DNA from: an uncultured Gemmata sp.
Lineage (GTDB): Bacteria > Planctomycetota > Planctomycetia > Gemmatales > Gemmataceae
Direction: 5' to 3'
Length of the DNA: 64,000 bases
Assembly (NCBI GenBank): GCA_937924775.1
Contig: CALDUT010000001.1
Span: forward strand, 62,001-126,000
The notes below the pieces were generated by a model. It saw only the letters and a list, made by a program, of their open reading frames with translations. It did no database searches and had not been told where the DNA came from. Positions 8,955 to 18,169 of this stretch are shown here, piece by piece. A program made the position numbers and the translations under genes. The stretch's first letter is position 1. Each line of letters begins with the position of its first letter.

Positions 8955-10186
8955 ACACCACCTCGGCTTGTCGATCCTGCGGGCAGGCACCGCTGCAGAC
9001 GGTGTTGTCGCTCGGCTATACCCCGTTGGCCAACGCCTTGCGGGACGACAACTCCCCGAGTCGCCCCGAACCGACGTTCCCGTTGGAACTGGCGGTCTGC
9101 GACCATTGTTCCCTCGTCCAACTGACGACCGAGGTTCCCCCGGAGGTCCTGTTTCGCGAATACGTCTACTTCTCGTCGTATTCAGAAACGATGTTGCAGC
9201 ACGCGGCCCAGCTGGCCCAGGCGTTGATACGCGAGCAACGATTGGGGCAGACAAGTCTGGTGGTGGAAGCGGCCAGTAACGATGGTTATCTGCTGAAAAA
9301 CTACCGTGCTGCCGGTGTGCCGGTGCTGGGCATCGAACCGGCCCGCAACATCGCCCAGGTGGCCATCGACCAACACGCCATCCCCACCCGCAACGAGTTT
9401 TTCAGCCGCGATCTTGCGACACAACTCGTCCGCGAAGGCCTGCGCGCCGACGTCTTCCACGCCCATAACGTTCTGGCCCATGTCCCGGATTTGAACAGCT
9501 TTGTCGCTGGCATTCATACCCTGCTGCAACCCACCGGTGTGGCGGTGATCGAGGTGCCCTATGTCAAAGACATGCTCGATCAGTGTGAATTCGACACGAT
9601 TTACCACGAACACCTGTGTTACTTCTCGCTCACGGCCCTGCAGGAATGCTTCCGCCGCCATCGTTTGATGATCCACGATGTGCTGCGCGTGCCGATTCAC
9701 GGCGGCAGTTTGCGGCTCTACGCTTCTCCGGCCGAAAGCGCACCCGCCGTTTCGCCCCGAGTGGAAGCACTGTTAGCCGAAGAAGCCCATTGGGGCGTCG
9801 CCACCCTCGCACCGTATCAGGCCTTTGCGCAAAAGGTGCAGACGATCCAACACGACCTGCGGCAGTTCCTCCAGCAACTCAAAGCCGCTGGCAAACGCAT
9901 TGCCGCGTATGGAGCCTCGGCCAAAGGGAGTACACTGCTCAACACCAGTGGTATCGGGGCTGATGTTCTCGACTTCGTGGTCGATCGCAGCCCGGTGAAA
10001 CAGGGGAAGTACACCCCCGGGACGCGGTTGAAAATCTACGCCCCCGAGAAACTGCTCGAAACCCAGCCCGATTACACGCTTCTTCTGACGTGGAATTTCG
10101 CCGAAGAAATCCTGCAGCAGCAGGCGGAGTACCGCCGCCGCGGCGGGAAGTTCATCCTCCCGGTTCCCCAAGTGCGGGTGGCGTGA
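8951..10186 (+). CDS. NDP-hexose C-3 methyltransferase (TylC3/TcaB9-like)
   Basis: 411 residues, the usual family length. The N-terminal zinc module has cysteines at 7, 10, 50 and 53. The SAM-binding segment [15 protein letters not shown] follows at 105-119. The motif YHEH at 219-222 has the Tyr, Glu and His spacing described for TcaB9 (Tyr222/Glu224/His225). The C-terminal domain ([14 protein letters not shown], about 305-318) is the Methyltransf_14 type that binds the sugar nucleotide. Known members methylate C-3 of 4-keto-6-deoxy sugars, giving branched sugars such as L-mycarose. In this operon the substrate should be the 4-keto-6-deoxy CDP-sugar made by the preceding gene. Confidence 0.88.
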   Translation: MNTTSACRSCGQAPLQTVLSLGYTPLANALRDDNSPSRPEPTFPLELAVCDHCSLVQLTTEVPPEVLFREYVYFSSYSETMLQHAAQLAQALIREQRLGQTSLVVEAASNDGYLLKNYRAAGVPVLGIEPARNIAQVAIDQHAIPTRNEFFSRDLATQLVREGLRADVFHAHNVLAHVPDLNSFVAGIHTLLQPTGVAVIEVPYVKDMLDQCEFDTIYHEHLCYFSLTALQECFRRHRLMIHDVLRVPIHGGSLRLYASPAESAPAVSPRVEALLAEEAHWGVATLAPYQAFAQKVQTIQHDLRQFLQQLKAAGKRIAAYGASAKGSTLLNTSGIGADVLDFVVDRSPVKQGKYTPGTRLKIYAPEKLLETQPDYTLLLTWNFAEEILQQQAEYRRRGGKFILPVPQVRVA

Positions 10187-10190
10187 GGGC

Positions 10191-10727
10191 ATGATGCGCA
10201 TCACTCCGACGAAACTGCCGGGTGTCTTTGTCATCGATATCGAACCGCACGGGGATGAACGCGGTTTCTTCGCCCGAACCTATTGCCACAAGCAATTCGC
10301 CGCCCAGGGGCTCTGCACGCAGTGGGTCCAGTGCAACGTGTCCTTCAACGCCCGGGCCGGAACTTTACGCGGCCTGCACTGGCAAGCCGCCCCACACGAG
10401 GAAATCAAGCTGGTGCGCTGTACGGCGGGAGCGGCCTACGATGTGGTCGTCGACTTGCGGGCGGCTTCCCCCACCTATCGTCAGTGGGTGGCGGTTGAAC
10501 TCAGCGCAAGCAATCGCCGTGCGGTGTACATCCCCGCCGGCTGTGCCCACGGTTTTCAGACACTCGTGGACAATACCGAGTTGTTCTATCAAATGTCCGC
10601 GTTTTATGTCCCGCAGGCGGCACGCGGAGTGCGTTGGAACGACCCAGCCTTGGCGATTGAATGGCCGGCTTGTGACGCGCGCATCATCGCACCACGGGAT
10701 CGCTCCTTCCCGGATTGGCCATCATGA
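10191..10727 (+). CDS. rfbC: dTDP-4-dehydrorhamnose 3,5-epimerase family protein
   Basis: 178 residues, full length for RmlC cupins. Counting from 10191, His63 lies in TLRGLHWQ, Tyr133 in ELFYQMS and Asp170 in APRDRSFPDW; these correspond to the catalytic base, the acid and the supporting Asp of RmlC. PAGCAHGFQTL is the second cupin motif. The reaction is epimerisation at C-3 and/or C-5 of a 4-keto-6-deoxy sugar nucleotide, which would set an L-configured or altered product. The name reflects the family; in this operon the substrate is probably CDP-linked and C-methylated. Four bases separate it from the upstream gene. Confidence 0.88.
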   Translation: MMRITPTKLPGVFVIDIEPHGDERGFFARTYCHKQFAAQGLCTQWVQCNVSFNARAGTLRGLHWQAAPHEEIKLVRCTAGAAYDVVVDLRAASPTYRQWVAVELSASNRRAVYIPAGCAHGFQTLVDNTELFYQMSAFYVPQAARGVRWNDPALAIEWPACDARIIAPRDRSFPDWPS

Positions 10728-11617
10728 AGCGACTCCTGATTACCGGTGGTACCGGGTTTCTGGGTCAGCCCTGTGCGACTCTGGCCCGTCCGCATTTCGA
10801 CACGGTGCAGGCCGTTGGTCGGGCAGCGGGCGATGTACTCAATGCCGCCGCAGCGGTTCATCTGATCGAGGCGCTGCGACCGACGCATTGGCTGCACCTC
10901 GCTTGGGTCGCGACGCCAGGTGTGTATTGGCATTCGCCCGAGAATTATCGGTGGGTGGACGCTTCCCAACGACTATTGACCGCCTTTGCCCGCTGCGGCG
11001 GGCAGCGCGCGGTGCTGGCCGGGAGTTGTGCCGAATACGATTGGCGTTCAGCTGCCATCTGCCACGAAGACCAAACACCCAAGCGGCCGCACACTCCTTA
11101 CGGGCGCTGCAAATTGCAATTGGGTGAGTGGGCGCTCACTCTGGGGCGCGCCCGGGGCCTTTCCGTGGCGTGGGCCCGGTTGTTCTGGATGTATGGGCCC
11201 CGGGAACATCCGTCCCGATTGGTGCCCTCGGTGGCCTGTGCGCTACTCACCGGCCGGCCCGCAGCGTGTTCCCAAGGCACCCAGCAGCGGGATTTCCTGC
11301 ATGTTCACGATGCGGCCGCGGCGTTGGTCCGCGTTCTTGAGAGTGACTTGACTGGGCCAATCAATATCGGTTCGGGGCGGCCCATCGCGGTGCGGACGGT
11401 GATTGACGCGGTGGCCCAGGCTGCGGGGCGGTCCGAACTTGTTCGCTTCGGCCATCGCGCCACACCCGCCGACGAGCCGCCACTTCTGGTGGCTGATATT
11501 ACCCGGCTACGCGATGAAGTCGGCTGGCAACCGCAGATCGATTTGGTTACCGGAGTGCAAGAAACTGTGACGTGGTGGAAACACCAACTCAACTCAGGAG
11601 TGCAAAAATGCGGTTAA
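10724..11617 (+). CDS. NAD(P)-dependent sugar-nucleotide reductase/epimerase
   Basis: 297 residues from ATG 10724, which overlaps the previous TGA. The extended SDR fold is shown by TGGTGFLG (7-14) and the active-site pair in TPYGRCKLQLGEW (Tyr and Lys). WMYGPREHPSRLVPS and RDFLHVHDAAAALV are sugar-nucleotide SDR segments. In this setting the likely job is reduction of the 4-keto group to finish the deoxysugar, like TylC4 or RmlD-type reductases. An epimerase role is possible. The next gene starts ten bases before this one stops. Confidence 0.82.
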   Translation: MKRLLITGGTGFLGQPCATLARPHFDTVQAVGRAAGDVLNAAAAVHLIEALRPTHWLHLAWVATPGVYWHSPENYRWVDASQRLLTAFARCGGQRAVLAGSCAEYDWRSAAICHEDQTPKRPHTPYGRCKLQLGEWALTLGRARGLSVAWARLFWMYGPREHPSRLVPSVACALLTGRPAACSQGTQQRDFLHVHDAAAALVRVLESDLTGPINIGSGRPIAVRTVIDAVAQAAGRSELVRFGHRATPADEPPLLVADITRLRDEVGWQPQIDLVTGVQETVTWWKHQLNSGVQKCG

Positions 11618-12375
11618 CCATTGACACAGACCGTCGGACCCTCACCGTGGAGCAGCAGGCCGCCACACACGAATACCCGCTCGACTCCCCCGAGGCCTTT
11701 CGCTTCATCAGCGACCAATGGCTCACCGTCGGTTGGACGCAGAAATACACCTATGGTTTCACATGGCTGGGCCGCCCCATCATTCAACTTCCCGAAGACC
11801 TCATCCGGATTCAAGAACTCATTTACCGGGTGCAACCGGATGTCATCCTGGAAACCGGGGTGGCCCACGGTGGGTCGCTGATTTTTTACGCGAGTTTGTG
11901 CAAAGCCCTGGATCGCGGCCGGGTCATTGGCATCGACATTGAAATTCGCCCGCACAACCGTCGGGCGATCACGGAACACCCACTGGCGCAGTACATCACG
12001 CTGATAGAAGGTAGTTCGATCGATCCGGCCATTGTGACCGAAGCCTACCGGCAGATCCGCCCCGGTGAGCGGGTGTTGGTGATACTCGATTCATGCCATA
12101 CCAAAGCGCATGTCCAGGCCGAGTTGGAAGCCTACTCGCCACTGGTCGGCCCAGGTAGCTATATCGTGGCCACCGATGGCATCATGGCTGCAGTGGCTGG
12201 CCGGCCCGGTTCCAAGCCCGGCTGGGAGTGGGACAACCCCGCGGAAGCCGCCCGCGAGTTTGCTGCCGCGCATCCGCAATTCCGTATCGAAGAACCTGGC
12301 TTCCTCTTCAATGAGGGGAAAATCCAACAATACGTCACGCACTGGCCCTCGGCCTATTTACGACGCACTGCGTAG
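11608..12375 (+). CDS. CmcI/rhamnosyl O-methyltransferase-like protein
   Basis: 255 residues from ATG 11608, with CAGGAG seven bases upstream. The Pfam CmcI family (called cephalosporin hydroxylase) is recognised by ILETGVAHGGSLIFYASL at about 82-99 (SAM-binding loop), GIDIEIRPHNRRAI, VLVILDSCHTKAHVQ and GSYIVATDG. Family members outside cephamycin clusters are mostly sugar O-methyltransferases, for example in mycobacterial glycolipids. As the last gene of the deoxysugar operon it probably methylates a hydroxyl on the finished sugar or glycan. The annotation as a hydroxylase would be misleading here. Confidence 0.85.
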   Translation: MRLTIDTDRRTLTVEQQAATHEYPLDSPEAFRFISDQWLTVGWTQKYTYGFTWLGRPIIQLPEDLIRIQELIYRVQPDVILETGVAHGGSLIFYASLCKALDRGRVIGIDIEIRPHNRRAITEHPLAQYITLIEGSSIDPAIVTEAYRQIRPGERVLVILDSCHTKAHVQAELEAYSPLVGPGSYIVATDGIMAAVAGRPGSKPGWEWDNPAEAAREFAAAHPQFRIEEPGFLFNEGKIQQYVTHWPSAYLRRTA

Positions 12376-12452
12376 AGCGAATTCGCGGCTCCTTCGGGTA
12401 AAAACCCTGGAGAACTCACCCCCTCTCCAGTCGTGCGGTGGCGTGATTCCCT

Positions 12453-13937
12453 TCACGAAACGCGAGGACCGAAGCGGCTGAGGAGCCGCCGCACGGCACG
12501 CCATGGCCGCTTCAACGACCAGCGGGTTTCCCGCTCCAGCTGCTGGTGCAGATGCTGCACTTCAGCGTGGGTGGTTTTGAGGCGGTGATCCAGTTGGTGA
12601 ATGATGGCTTCGCGCTCGTCGCAAACATTCTTGAGCAATTTCACCTCGGCCAACAATTCACTGGAAGTCCGGTGCAATTGCTGAATGAGGCGCTCTCGCT
12701 CATGGCAGATGACTGTCAGCTCGGCCACTTGGCGAGCCGCGGCAGTGTGTTCGGTACCCGTGCAGTAATGGATAGGTTGGCGGCGATAGTGCAGTACCTG
12801 TTCACACAGTCGAGCGGCCGCGGCCACATCCGCAACGCCAAAGTCTGCAGTATCCAGGTGCAGATCGGTCCCATCGAAACCGAGTTGTGCGGGCCGCAGT
12901 TGTACCGGCGGCGGCGGATGGTACGGGGCGTGCGCGAATTCGCGATCGAACCAGGATTGGAGGTGGGCATCGTCGGCCAGCGATTCCCGAATGCAGGCCA
13001 GCGCCGCAGGCCAATCAGCTTCGGCGACCCGAGCGCCATAAACGCATGCTCGGGTCAATTCCTGCCGGTCAAGGGTCACATCCAGCTCAGGAAATAGCAC
13101 CCGCTTGGCGAACGCGAAGGAATCGGCGACCGGCACTTGCGGGAACACGGGCAAATCGGGCACACACGGTTCGTGGCGAAGACCACAGCGGGCGTTGAGT
13201 TCGTGAAATTCCTGATCAATGGTCGATCGCCCGCGGTTGAACAGCGTGGCAATGCCGTTGCTGGCATGGGATTGTCCTGAAATGGTCATCGGTACGGTAG
13301 TGTACCAGTAGCGTTGGCTGATAGAGGCGATGGCGAAACCGGAATACACATCAGGGATTGGGTGAGGGAATATCCGCCCCACCCGCCGACGTAATTCATC
13401 GAGAACATCCCGCCGGACCGCGGCATTGTACAACATCGGTAATTCGGTGTAAAAGGCTTCAAATCGTGCAACCTGCCGAATGATTTCGAGGCCATCCCGT
13501 TCGCACAGAACGGTTGTCATCGGTATTCGCAGATAGTCGCCTTGCCCCGAAAGGGCGATGGTTGGCCAGGTGTAATATGCAGGCGACCAGCGTAAGGCTT
13601 TGATATCATGGGTGTTGGCCAGGCGGTCCAGCTCGGGCAATGCGTGCGGCAACAGGCCATCGTCATCCCCGATGACGAGAACATAATCGCCGCGCGCGTG
13701 AGATATGGCGTATTCCCAATTCACGCTCATCGCGACCGGTTCACGAGTTCGGACATAGTGAATTTTGGGGGAAGCCAGCTCATCCACCACGGCCTTCGTC
13801 GCCGGTGAACTGTGGTTGTCCGAAACAATGATCTCATAGGCCTCGTAGTCCTGATCGAGGCACGTCTGCAAGGCGTAGCGGAGGGTTTCGGCTCGCTCAC
13901 GCGTGGGGATGACGACGCTGAAACGCACGCCCGACAT
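12453..13937 (-). CDS. Family 2 glycosyltransferase with C-terminal coiled coil
   Basis: 494 residues from ATG 13937, with GAGGAG eight bases upstream. The GT-A fold begins at FSVVIPTRERAETLRYAL and has the metal-binding DDD at 91-93 (VIGDDDGLL). After the catalytic half, residues about 400-480 are a charged coiled coil with heptads (CHERERLIQQLHRTSSELL, LKNVCDEREAIIHQLDHRL). The end is basic (WSLKRPWRAVRRLLSRFG), as in peripheral membrane glycosyltransferases. It converges on the sugar operon, 77 bases away, and could use its product as donor; this is inference from location. Confidence 0.85.
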   Translation of the reverse strand: MSGVRFSVVIPTRERAETLRYALQTCLDQDYEAYEIIVSDNHSSPATKAVVDELASPKIHYVRTREPVAMSVNWEYAISHARGDYVLVIGDDDGLLPHALPELDRLANTHDIKALRWSPAYYTWPTIALSGQGDYLRIPMTTVLCERDGLEIIRQVARFEAFYTELPMLYNAAVRRDVLDELRRRVGRIFPHPIPDVYSGFAIASISQRYWYTTVPMTISGQSHASNGIATLFNRGRSTIDQEFHELNARCGLRHEPCVPDLPVFPQVPVADSFAFAKRVLFPELDVTLDRQELTRACVYGARVAEADWPAALACIRESLADDAHLQSWFDREFAHAPYHPPPPVQLRPAQLGFDGTDLHLDTADFGVADVAAAARLCEQVLHYRRQPIHYCTGTEHTAAARQVAELTVICHERERLIQQLHRTSSELLAEVKLLKNVCDEREAIIHQLDHRLKTTHAEVQHLHQQLERETRWSLKRPWRAVRRLLSRFGPRVS

Positions 13938-13955
13938 GGCCTGACTCCTCTGAGC

Positions 13956-13977
13956 CGAATTCCCTGAAAGGAATTCG
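13956..13977. promoter_or_regulatory. Hairpin in the leader of the glycosyltransferase gene
   Basis: CGAATTCC (13956-13963) and GGAATTCG (13970-13977) form a perfect 8-bp stem with a 6-base loop, 19 bases upstream of the glycosyltransferase ATG at 13937 and just before its GAGGAG. It could affect ribosome access or be an operator; no more can be said. Confidence 0.3.
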
Positions 13978-14192
13978 CGGTAACTGTGAATCGGGCTAAG
14001 GCCGCGCGTCTGTAACAAGTGCGTGAGTTCGAAACAACCCCAACTCGCGAAAGTCTCCGTGTGGCTGGGGCAACCCTTTGAACCGCGGGGGATTTCCAAC
14101 GGTTCAATAGGAGCGCGACAACAACCAACTTCACGTTGGCTCGCTGATGGGTCGCCTCGGCGGGAGATCAGGGAAGGCTGGCGAATCGCGTT

Positions 14193-15344
14193 CTAACCGC
14201 GGGCGACCTCCACCCATTTGCCGGCTTTGGCCGATTCGAGAACGGCATCGAGAACGGCTTGCGTTTCGAGAGCATCGCGGAACGTTGGGCCTTGAGGGGT
14301 GCCGGTTTCCAATCCTTGGATGAAGTCCGCGACTTGGTGGGTGAAGCTGGCATCGTAGCCGATCGCCAGACCGGGCACCCACCATTTGTCCATGTAGGGA
14401 TGATCGCCGCCATTATCCGTGACGTGAATACTCGACCAGCCTCGCAGTTTACCTTCGACGCGATAATCAAAAACCTGCAAGCGGTGCAAATCGTGCAGGT
14501 CCCAGAAAAGCGACATATTCTCGCCGTTGATCTCGAACGTGTAGAGAGCCTTGTGCCCGCGGGCGTAGCGGGTACTTTCAAAGTTCCCCAATGAACCGTT
14601 CGCGTAGCGGCACATGAAGGTGCAAGCATCATCGATACCCACCTTCTCGACTTTGCCGGTGAGATTGTGGAAGCGTTCCTTCACGAAGGTTTCTGTCATG
14701 GCGCAGACACTGGTGAGGCTGCCATTGAGCCAAATACTAGTATCGATGCAGTGCGCCAGCAAATCGCCGCTGACACCGCTGCCGGCCGCGGCGACATCCA
14801 GCCGCCACAGCCCCTGCCCACCTTGGGGCAGATCGGCTTTGATTGTCCAATCCTGCAAGAACTTGGCGCGATAGTGAAAGATACGGCCGAGCCGGCCTTC
14901 GTCGATGAGCTTTTTGGCCAACGAAACGGCGGGAATGCGCCGATAGTTGTACCACACCATGTTGGCCACTTTGGCCTTCTCCACCGCGGCGACCATTTCC
15001 CGCCCTTCCGCGGCGTTCATAGCCAGCGGTTTTTCACACAGAATCATTTTGCCATTGGCGGCGGCCGCCAATGCGATCTCTTTGTGCAGATTGTTGGGGG
15101 TGCAAATGTCGATGACGTCGATGTCTTTCCGTTCCACGAGTTTACGCCAATCGGTTTCGATCGATTCGTAACCCCATTGGTCGGCAAACTTCTTCACTTC
15201 GGCCGCGTTGCGGGCACAAGCGGCTTTGAGAACAACTTCATGATTGGACGGGAAGAACCGCCCGACTTGCCGGTATGCATTCGAGTGAGCCCGGCCCATA
15301 AAACCATAGCCAATCATGCCGACCCGCAGTTGTTGTTTCGCCAT
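14193..15344 (-). CDS. Gfo/Idh/MocA-family oxidoreductase
   Basis: 383 residues from ATG 15344 with GGAGG seven bases upstream. The Rossmann fold is marked by [13 protein letters not shown] near residues 9-21 and the conserved [14 protein letters not shown] segment (about 94-107) whose Lys binds substrate and cofactor. [15 protein letters not shown] precedes it as usual. The C-terminal half has the alpha/beta domain with [11 protein letters not shown]. There is no signal peptide, so it acts in the cytoplasm. Members oxidise sugars, inositols or sugar nucleotides with NAD(P); the substrate is not identifiable. It may share a transcript with the beta-lactamase-like gene 69 bases upstream. Confidence 0.9.
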   Translation of the reverse strand: MAKQQLRVGMIGYGFMGRAHSNAYRQVGRFFPSNHEVVLKAACARNAAEVKKFADQWGYESIETDWRKLVERKDIDVIDICTPNNLHKEIALAAAANGKMILCEKPLAMNAAEGREMVAAVEKAKVANMVWYNYRRIPAVSLAKKLIDEGRLGRIFHYRAKFLQDWTIKADLPQGGQGLWRLDVAAAGSGVSGDLLAHCIDTSIWLNGSLTSVCAMTETFVKERFHNLTGKVEKVGIDDACTFMCRYANGSLGNFESTRYARGHKALYTFEINGENMSLFWDLHDLHRLQVFDYRVEGKLRGWSSIHVTDNGGDHPYMDKWWVPGLAIGYDASFTHQVADFIQGLETGTPQGPTFRDALETQAVLDAVLESAKAGKWVEVARG

Positions 15345-15413
15345 AACCAAGCCTCCAGTGAGTGAAAGCCTCCGACGATCGGAAACACTATCCGCAGATG
15401 ATACACACCGCGA

Positions 15414-16298
15414 TTACTTTTTCACGGGGGTGAAGTGATCGTACACCTGTTGGCCAATGGTGGCGATGAGAACTTCCGCGGCGTTCGAGAAAGTCCAGCT
15501 TTTATCGGCGTTGTCGTCGGTTAGTACGCAGACGGCCACCGGGCCGCTTTTGAGGTAGATGATGCCAGCATCGGTGCGGGCCGCGTTCACGGCTCCGGTT
15601 TTGTGCGCGACGATGGTGCCAGGCGGCAATAGCCGCGGTAGTTTGGCTGTGTCGTCACAGGCTTTCAGGTGACCGAGCATCTCCTGGCAGGCTTGCGGAG
15701 AAACGATCTTTCCGGTTTCGATCAACTCCAAAAGCTCGATCATTTCCCGGGCGGTGGTGCTGCCCAAGCCGTAGCGTTTGGTGGCTTCCGGGTCGATACT
15801 GGTGGTGCTGCCTTTGAAGACTTTCGCGTTCACGAGGGTGTTCTTGAAACCGAGTTTCTGCATGCGAACGTTGGTGGAAGGCAGGCCGATTTGGTCGAGG
15901 ACCATGTTGGTGGCCGTATTATCGGAGAAGACGATCATCAGCCGGATAGCGTCTTTGAGAGGAAAGCTAGTTCCGGCGGAGAAATGCGGCGTTAGGATGC
16001 CGCTACCGGGGACTTTGTCGTCGGCGGTTAGTGTCAGTTTTTTGTCCATGTCTACCGTCTTATCGTGGGCCTGCCAATAGGCTTCGACCATGATCGGCAG
16101 TTTGATGAGGCTGGCGGTAGGCATCCGTTCATCAGCATTATGGAAGTAGGTTTCCCCGGTTTTCAGATGTTTGATTGCGACCGCGACTTTTCCCTTGTGG
16201 GCTTTGACCAGGGGGGTAATCCGGGTGTCCAAATCGCTGGCTAGAAGGTTCGCGGTTGGGCCGAAGTAGGCCAGAGCCATGAGAAATCCTAAGCGCAT
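15414..16298 (-). CDS. Class A beta-lactamase-like serine hydrolase
   Basis: 294 residues from ATG 16298, with GGAG eight bases upstream and a signal peptide (MRLGFLMALAYFGPTANLLA). The penicillin-binding fold motifs are SLIK (Ser-x-x-Lys, about 63-66), SDNTATN (SDN motif, about 125) and HKTGAVN (KTG motif, about 232). Size and order fit class A beta-lactamase-related proteins (PF13354). The omega-loop region (KGSTTSIDPEATKRYGLG) has no ExxLN, so the Glu166 that deacylates beta-lactams in true class A enzymes is not evident. It may be a beta-lactamase with a shifted Glu or a peptidoglycan peptidase. Confidence 0.85.
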   Translation of the reverse strand: MRLGFLMALAYFGPTANLLASDLDTRITPLVKAHKGKVAVAIKHLKTGETYFHNADERMPTASLIKLPIMVEAYWQAHDKTVDMDKKLTLTADDKVPGSGILTPHFSAGTSFPLKDAIRLMIVFSDNTATNMVLDQIGLPSTNVRMQKLGFKNTLVNAKVFKGSTTSIDPEATKRYGLGSTTAREMIELLELIETGKIVSPQACQEMLGHLKACDDTAKLPRLLPPGTIVAHKTGAVNAARTDAGIIYLKSGPVAVCVLTDDNADKSWTFSNAAEVLIATIGQQVYDHFTPVKK

Positions 16299-16423
16299 GG
16301 TGATATCTCCGGAGTGAATAGGTCACCGGCGCTTCCGTGGAAGCGGCGGAAGTCTTGCCGGTCGAGGACTACCTGTAATCACGGCTAGGTTATGCGCGCG
16401 GCTGAGCTGAGGAATGGTGAAAC

Positions 16424-17170
16424 TCAGGCAGCTCGGGCCGCTTCAATGAAGCGGGTGAACAACCGGGCCATGCCCGGTTGTATTTCTGTGAGTTCTTCTG
16501 GGTGCCACTGGACGCCGATCAGGTATTGCTCACCGTTACCTTCCACACCTTCGATGATGCCATCGGGAGCGTGGGCGGTGGCAATCAGGTTCGGGGCCAG
16601 CGACTTGATCGCTTGGTGGTGCATGCTGTTGACCGGCACCACACATTCGCCCAGAATTTCGCGCAGACGCGAGCCGGGCCGAACGGCCACATCATGCACC
16701 AAATACTTGCGACTGGGCTGCTGGGGGGTGGGGAAGTAATCGTGCTTCAGCGTCGCGGGAACCTGCGCGGCGACATCCTGATACAACGTTCCCCCACACG
16801 CGACATTCAGTATTTGAATGCCCCGGCAGACCGCGAACACCGGCAACTGGTGCTCGAGTGCGTAGCGAAGAAGTGCGATCTCCACCGCGTCACGGTCCGG
16901 GTCGGTAATACCGCACAGTGGGGTTTTCTCTTCGCCATAACTGCGCGGATCGACATCGACTCCCCCGGTGATGAACACCCCATCAAGCCGGCGGAAAATT
17001 TCCAACAGCGTGTCAGGATCGTGGGGCAGGAGAGGAATAAGCCACGGAACCGCACCGACTTTGCGAAGTTCCTCAACGTAGCTATGACCCATCAGCCAAC
17101 AGTTTGGCCGTTCGCCCACAATACCGGGAAGGGTTTGCGTCGCAATCCCGATCACGGGGCGGTGTGCCAT
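16424..17170 (-). CDS. Gamma-glutamyl-GABA hydrolase-like (C26) class I amidotransferase
   Basis: 248 residues, matching PuuD and relatives. The nucleophile Cys115 lies in VFAVCRGIQ; His223 and Glu225 in VQWHPEEL complete the triad. GVFITGGVDVDP (about 64-75) and NSMHHQAI (about 181-188) are family motifs. The enzyme hydrolyses gamma-glutamyl amide bonds in the cytoplasm; the natural substrate here is unknown. A divergent paralogue that has lost the cysteine lies 190 bases to the right, so the two may share a promoter region. Confidence 0.9.
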   Translation of the reverse strand: MAHRPVIGIATQTLPGIVGERPNCWLMGHSYVEELRKVGAVPWLIPLLPHDPDTLLEIFRRLDGVFITGGVDVDPRSYGEEKTPLCGITDPDRDAVEIALLRYALEHQLPVFAVCRGIQILNVACGGTLYQDVAAQVPATLKHDYFPTPQQPSRKYLVHDVAVRPGSRLREILGECVVPVNSMHHQAIKSLAPNLIATAHAPDGIIEGVEGNGEQYLIGVQWHPEELTEIQPGMARLFTRFIEAARAA

Positions 17171-17360
17171 TGTTCACTTCTCCACCATTCCAATTATGCG
17201 CAATCAATTCGCTGAGTCAAATCATAAACATGATCCCGAGGGGGCGTCTATCGGCTTTTTGAAATTGGTCTTGTATTCGGTTTTCGCCTCCAGTTAGACT
17301 TCACTTCCGTTGGTGGGAGGCAAGACGCCGCCCCGTATGGTCAGGGAGGACTCGCCAAAG

Positions 17361-18161
17361 ATGCCCGCGCGTACCAAAGAGAGCAAAACCAAGGAGAAAA
17401 CCCCGGCCCCACAACCCAGCCGCCCCCTCATTGCCGTCAATGCTGATGTGGTGATGCCGAAAAACGGTACCCCCTTCGCCAAACTCAACCTCGGCTATAT
17501 CGACGCGATCATGGCGACCGGTGGCTTCCCAGTCATTTTGCCTCCTCTCCGCAAAGAGAATCTGCCAGATATTGATCTTCTACTCAATCAGTGTGCGGGA
17601 ATCATTCTGACCGGCGGGGCAGACATGGACCCACGTCGTAACGGTCAGGCCCTGACCGCCGCGGTCAACCCCATGCCCGCTCGCCGCGAAGACGTCGATC
17701 GCTACCTGCTGAGCAAAATTTTCGAACGCAAAATGCCCGTTTTGGGAATTGGCGTCGGCATGCAGCAACTCAACGTCTTTGCCGGTGGCACCCTGTATCT
17801 TCACCTCCCCACTGATAATCCCAAGGCGATGATGCATTATGATCAGATGGGCGCACCGCACCGCCATATGGTGTTGGTGGAGCCCGGCACCCGTCTCGAC
17901 GACATCTACGGCGCGCAAGAACTCCGCGTCAACAGCATGCACCACCAAGCGATCAACCAACTCGGCAAACGTCTGCGGGTGGCCGCCAAAGCACCCGATG
18001 GTGTGATTGAAGCGATTGAATCGACCGACCCCAATTGGTTCTGCGTCGGTGTACAATGGCACCCGGAAGCAGAAACCGCCAGTGCCTTGGATGTGCAAAT
18101 CTTCGAGTGTTTCGTACAAGCCGCCGTGCGCAATCTCGATCCGGCTTTGGTCGCGGCGTGA
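17361..18161 (+). CDS. Cysteine-less paralogue of the C26 amidotransferase
   Basis: 266 residues from ATG 17361 (GGAGG about 11 bases upstream; the in-frame TTG at 17310 and ATG at 17337 lack a site). A basic Lys-rich N-terminal tail of about 20 residues precedes the fold. It aligns with its neighbour throughout: GIILTGGADMDP, PVLGIGVGMQQLNV, NSMHHQAI, VQWHPEAE. The catalytic Cys is replaced by Gly131 (VCRG becomes IGVG), whereas His233 and Glu235 remain. It should therefore not hydrolyse gamma-glutamyl bonds and may bind substrate, regulate, or form a heteromer with the active neighbour. Confidence 0.88.
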   Translation: MPARTKESKTKEKTPAPQPSRPLIAVNADVVMPKNGTPFAKLNLGYIDAIMATGGFPVILPPLRKENLPDIDLLLNQCAGIILTGGADMDPRRNGQALTAAVNPMPARREDVDRYLLSKIFERKMPVLGIGVGMQQLNVFAGGTLYLHLPTDNPKAMMHYDQMGAPHRHMVLVEPGTRLDDIYGAQELRVNSMHHQAINQLGKRLRVAAKAPDGVIEAIESTDPNWFCVGVQWHPEAETASALDVQIFECFVQAAVRNLDPALVAA

Positions 18162-18169
18162 GCGGCACC

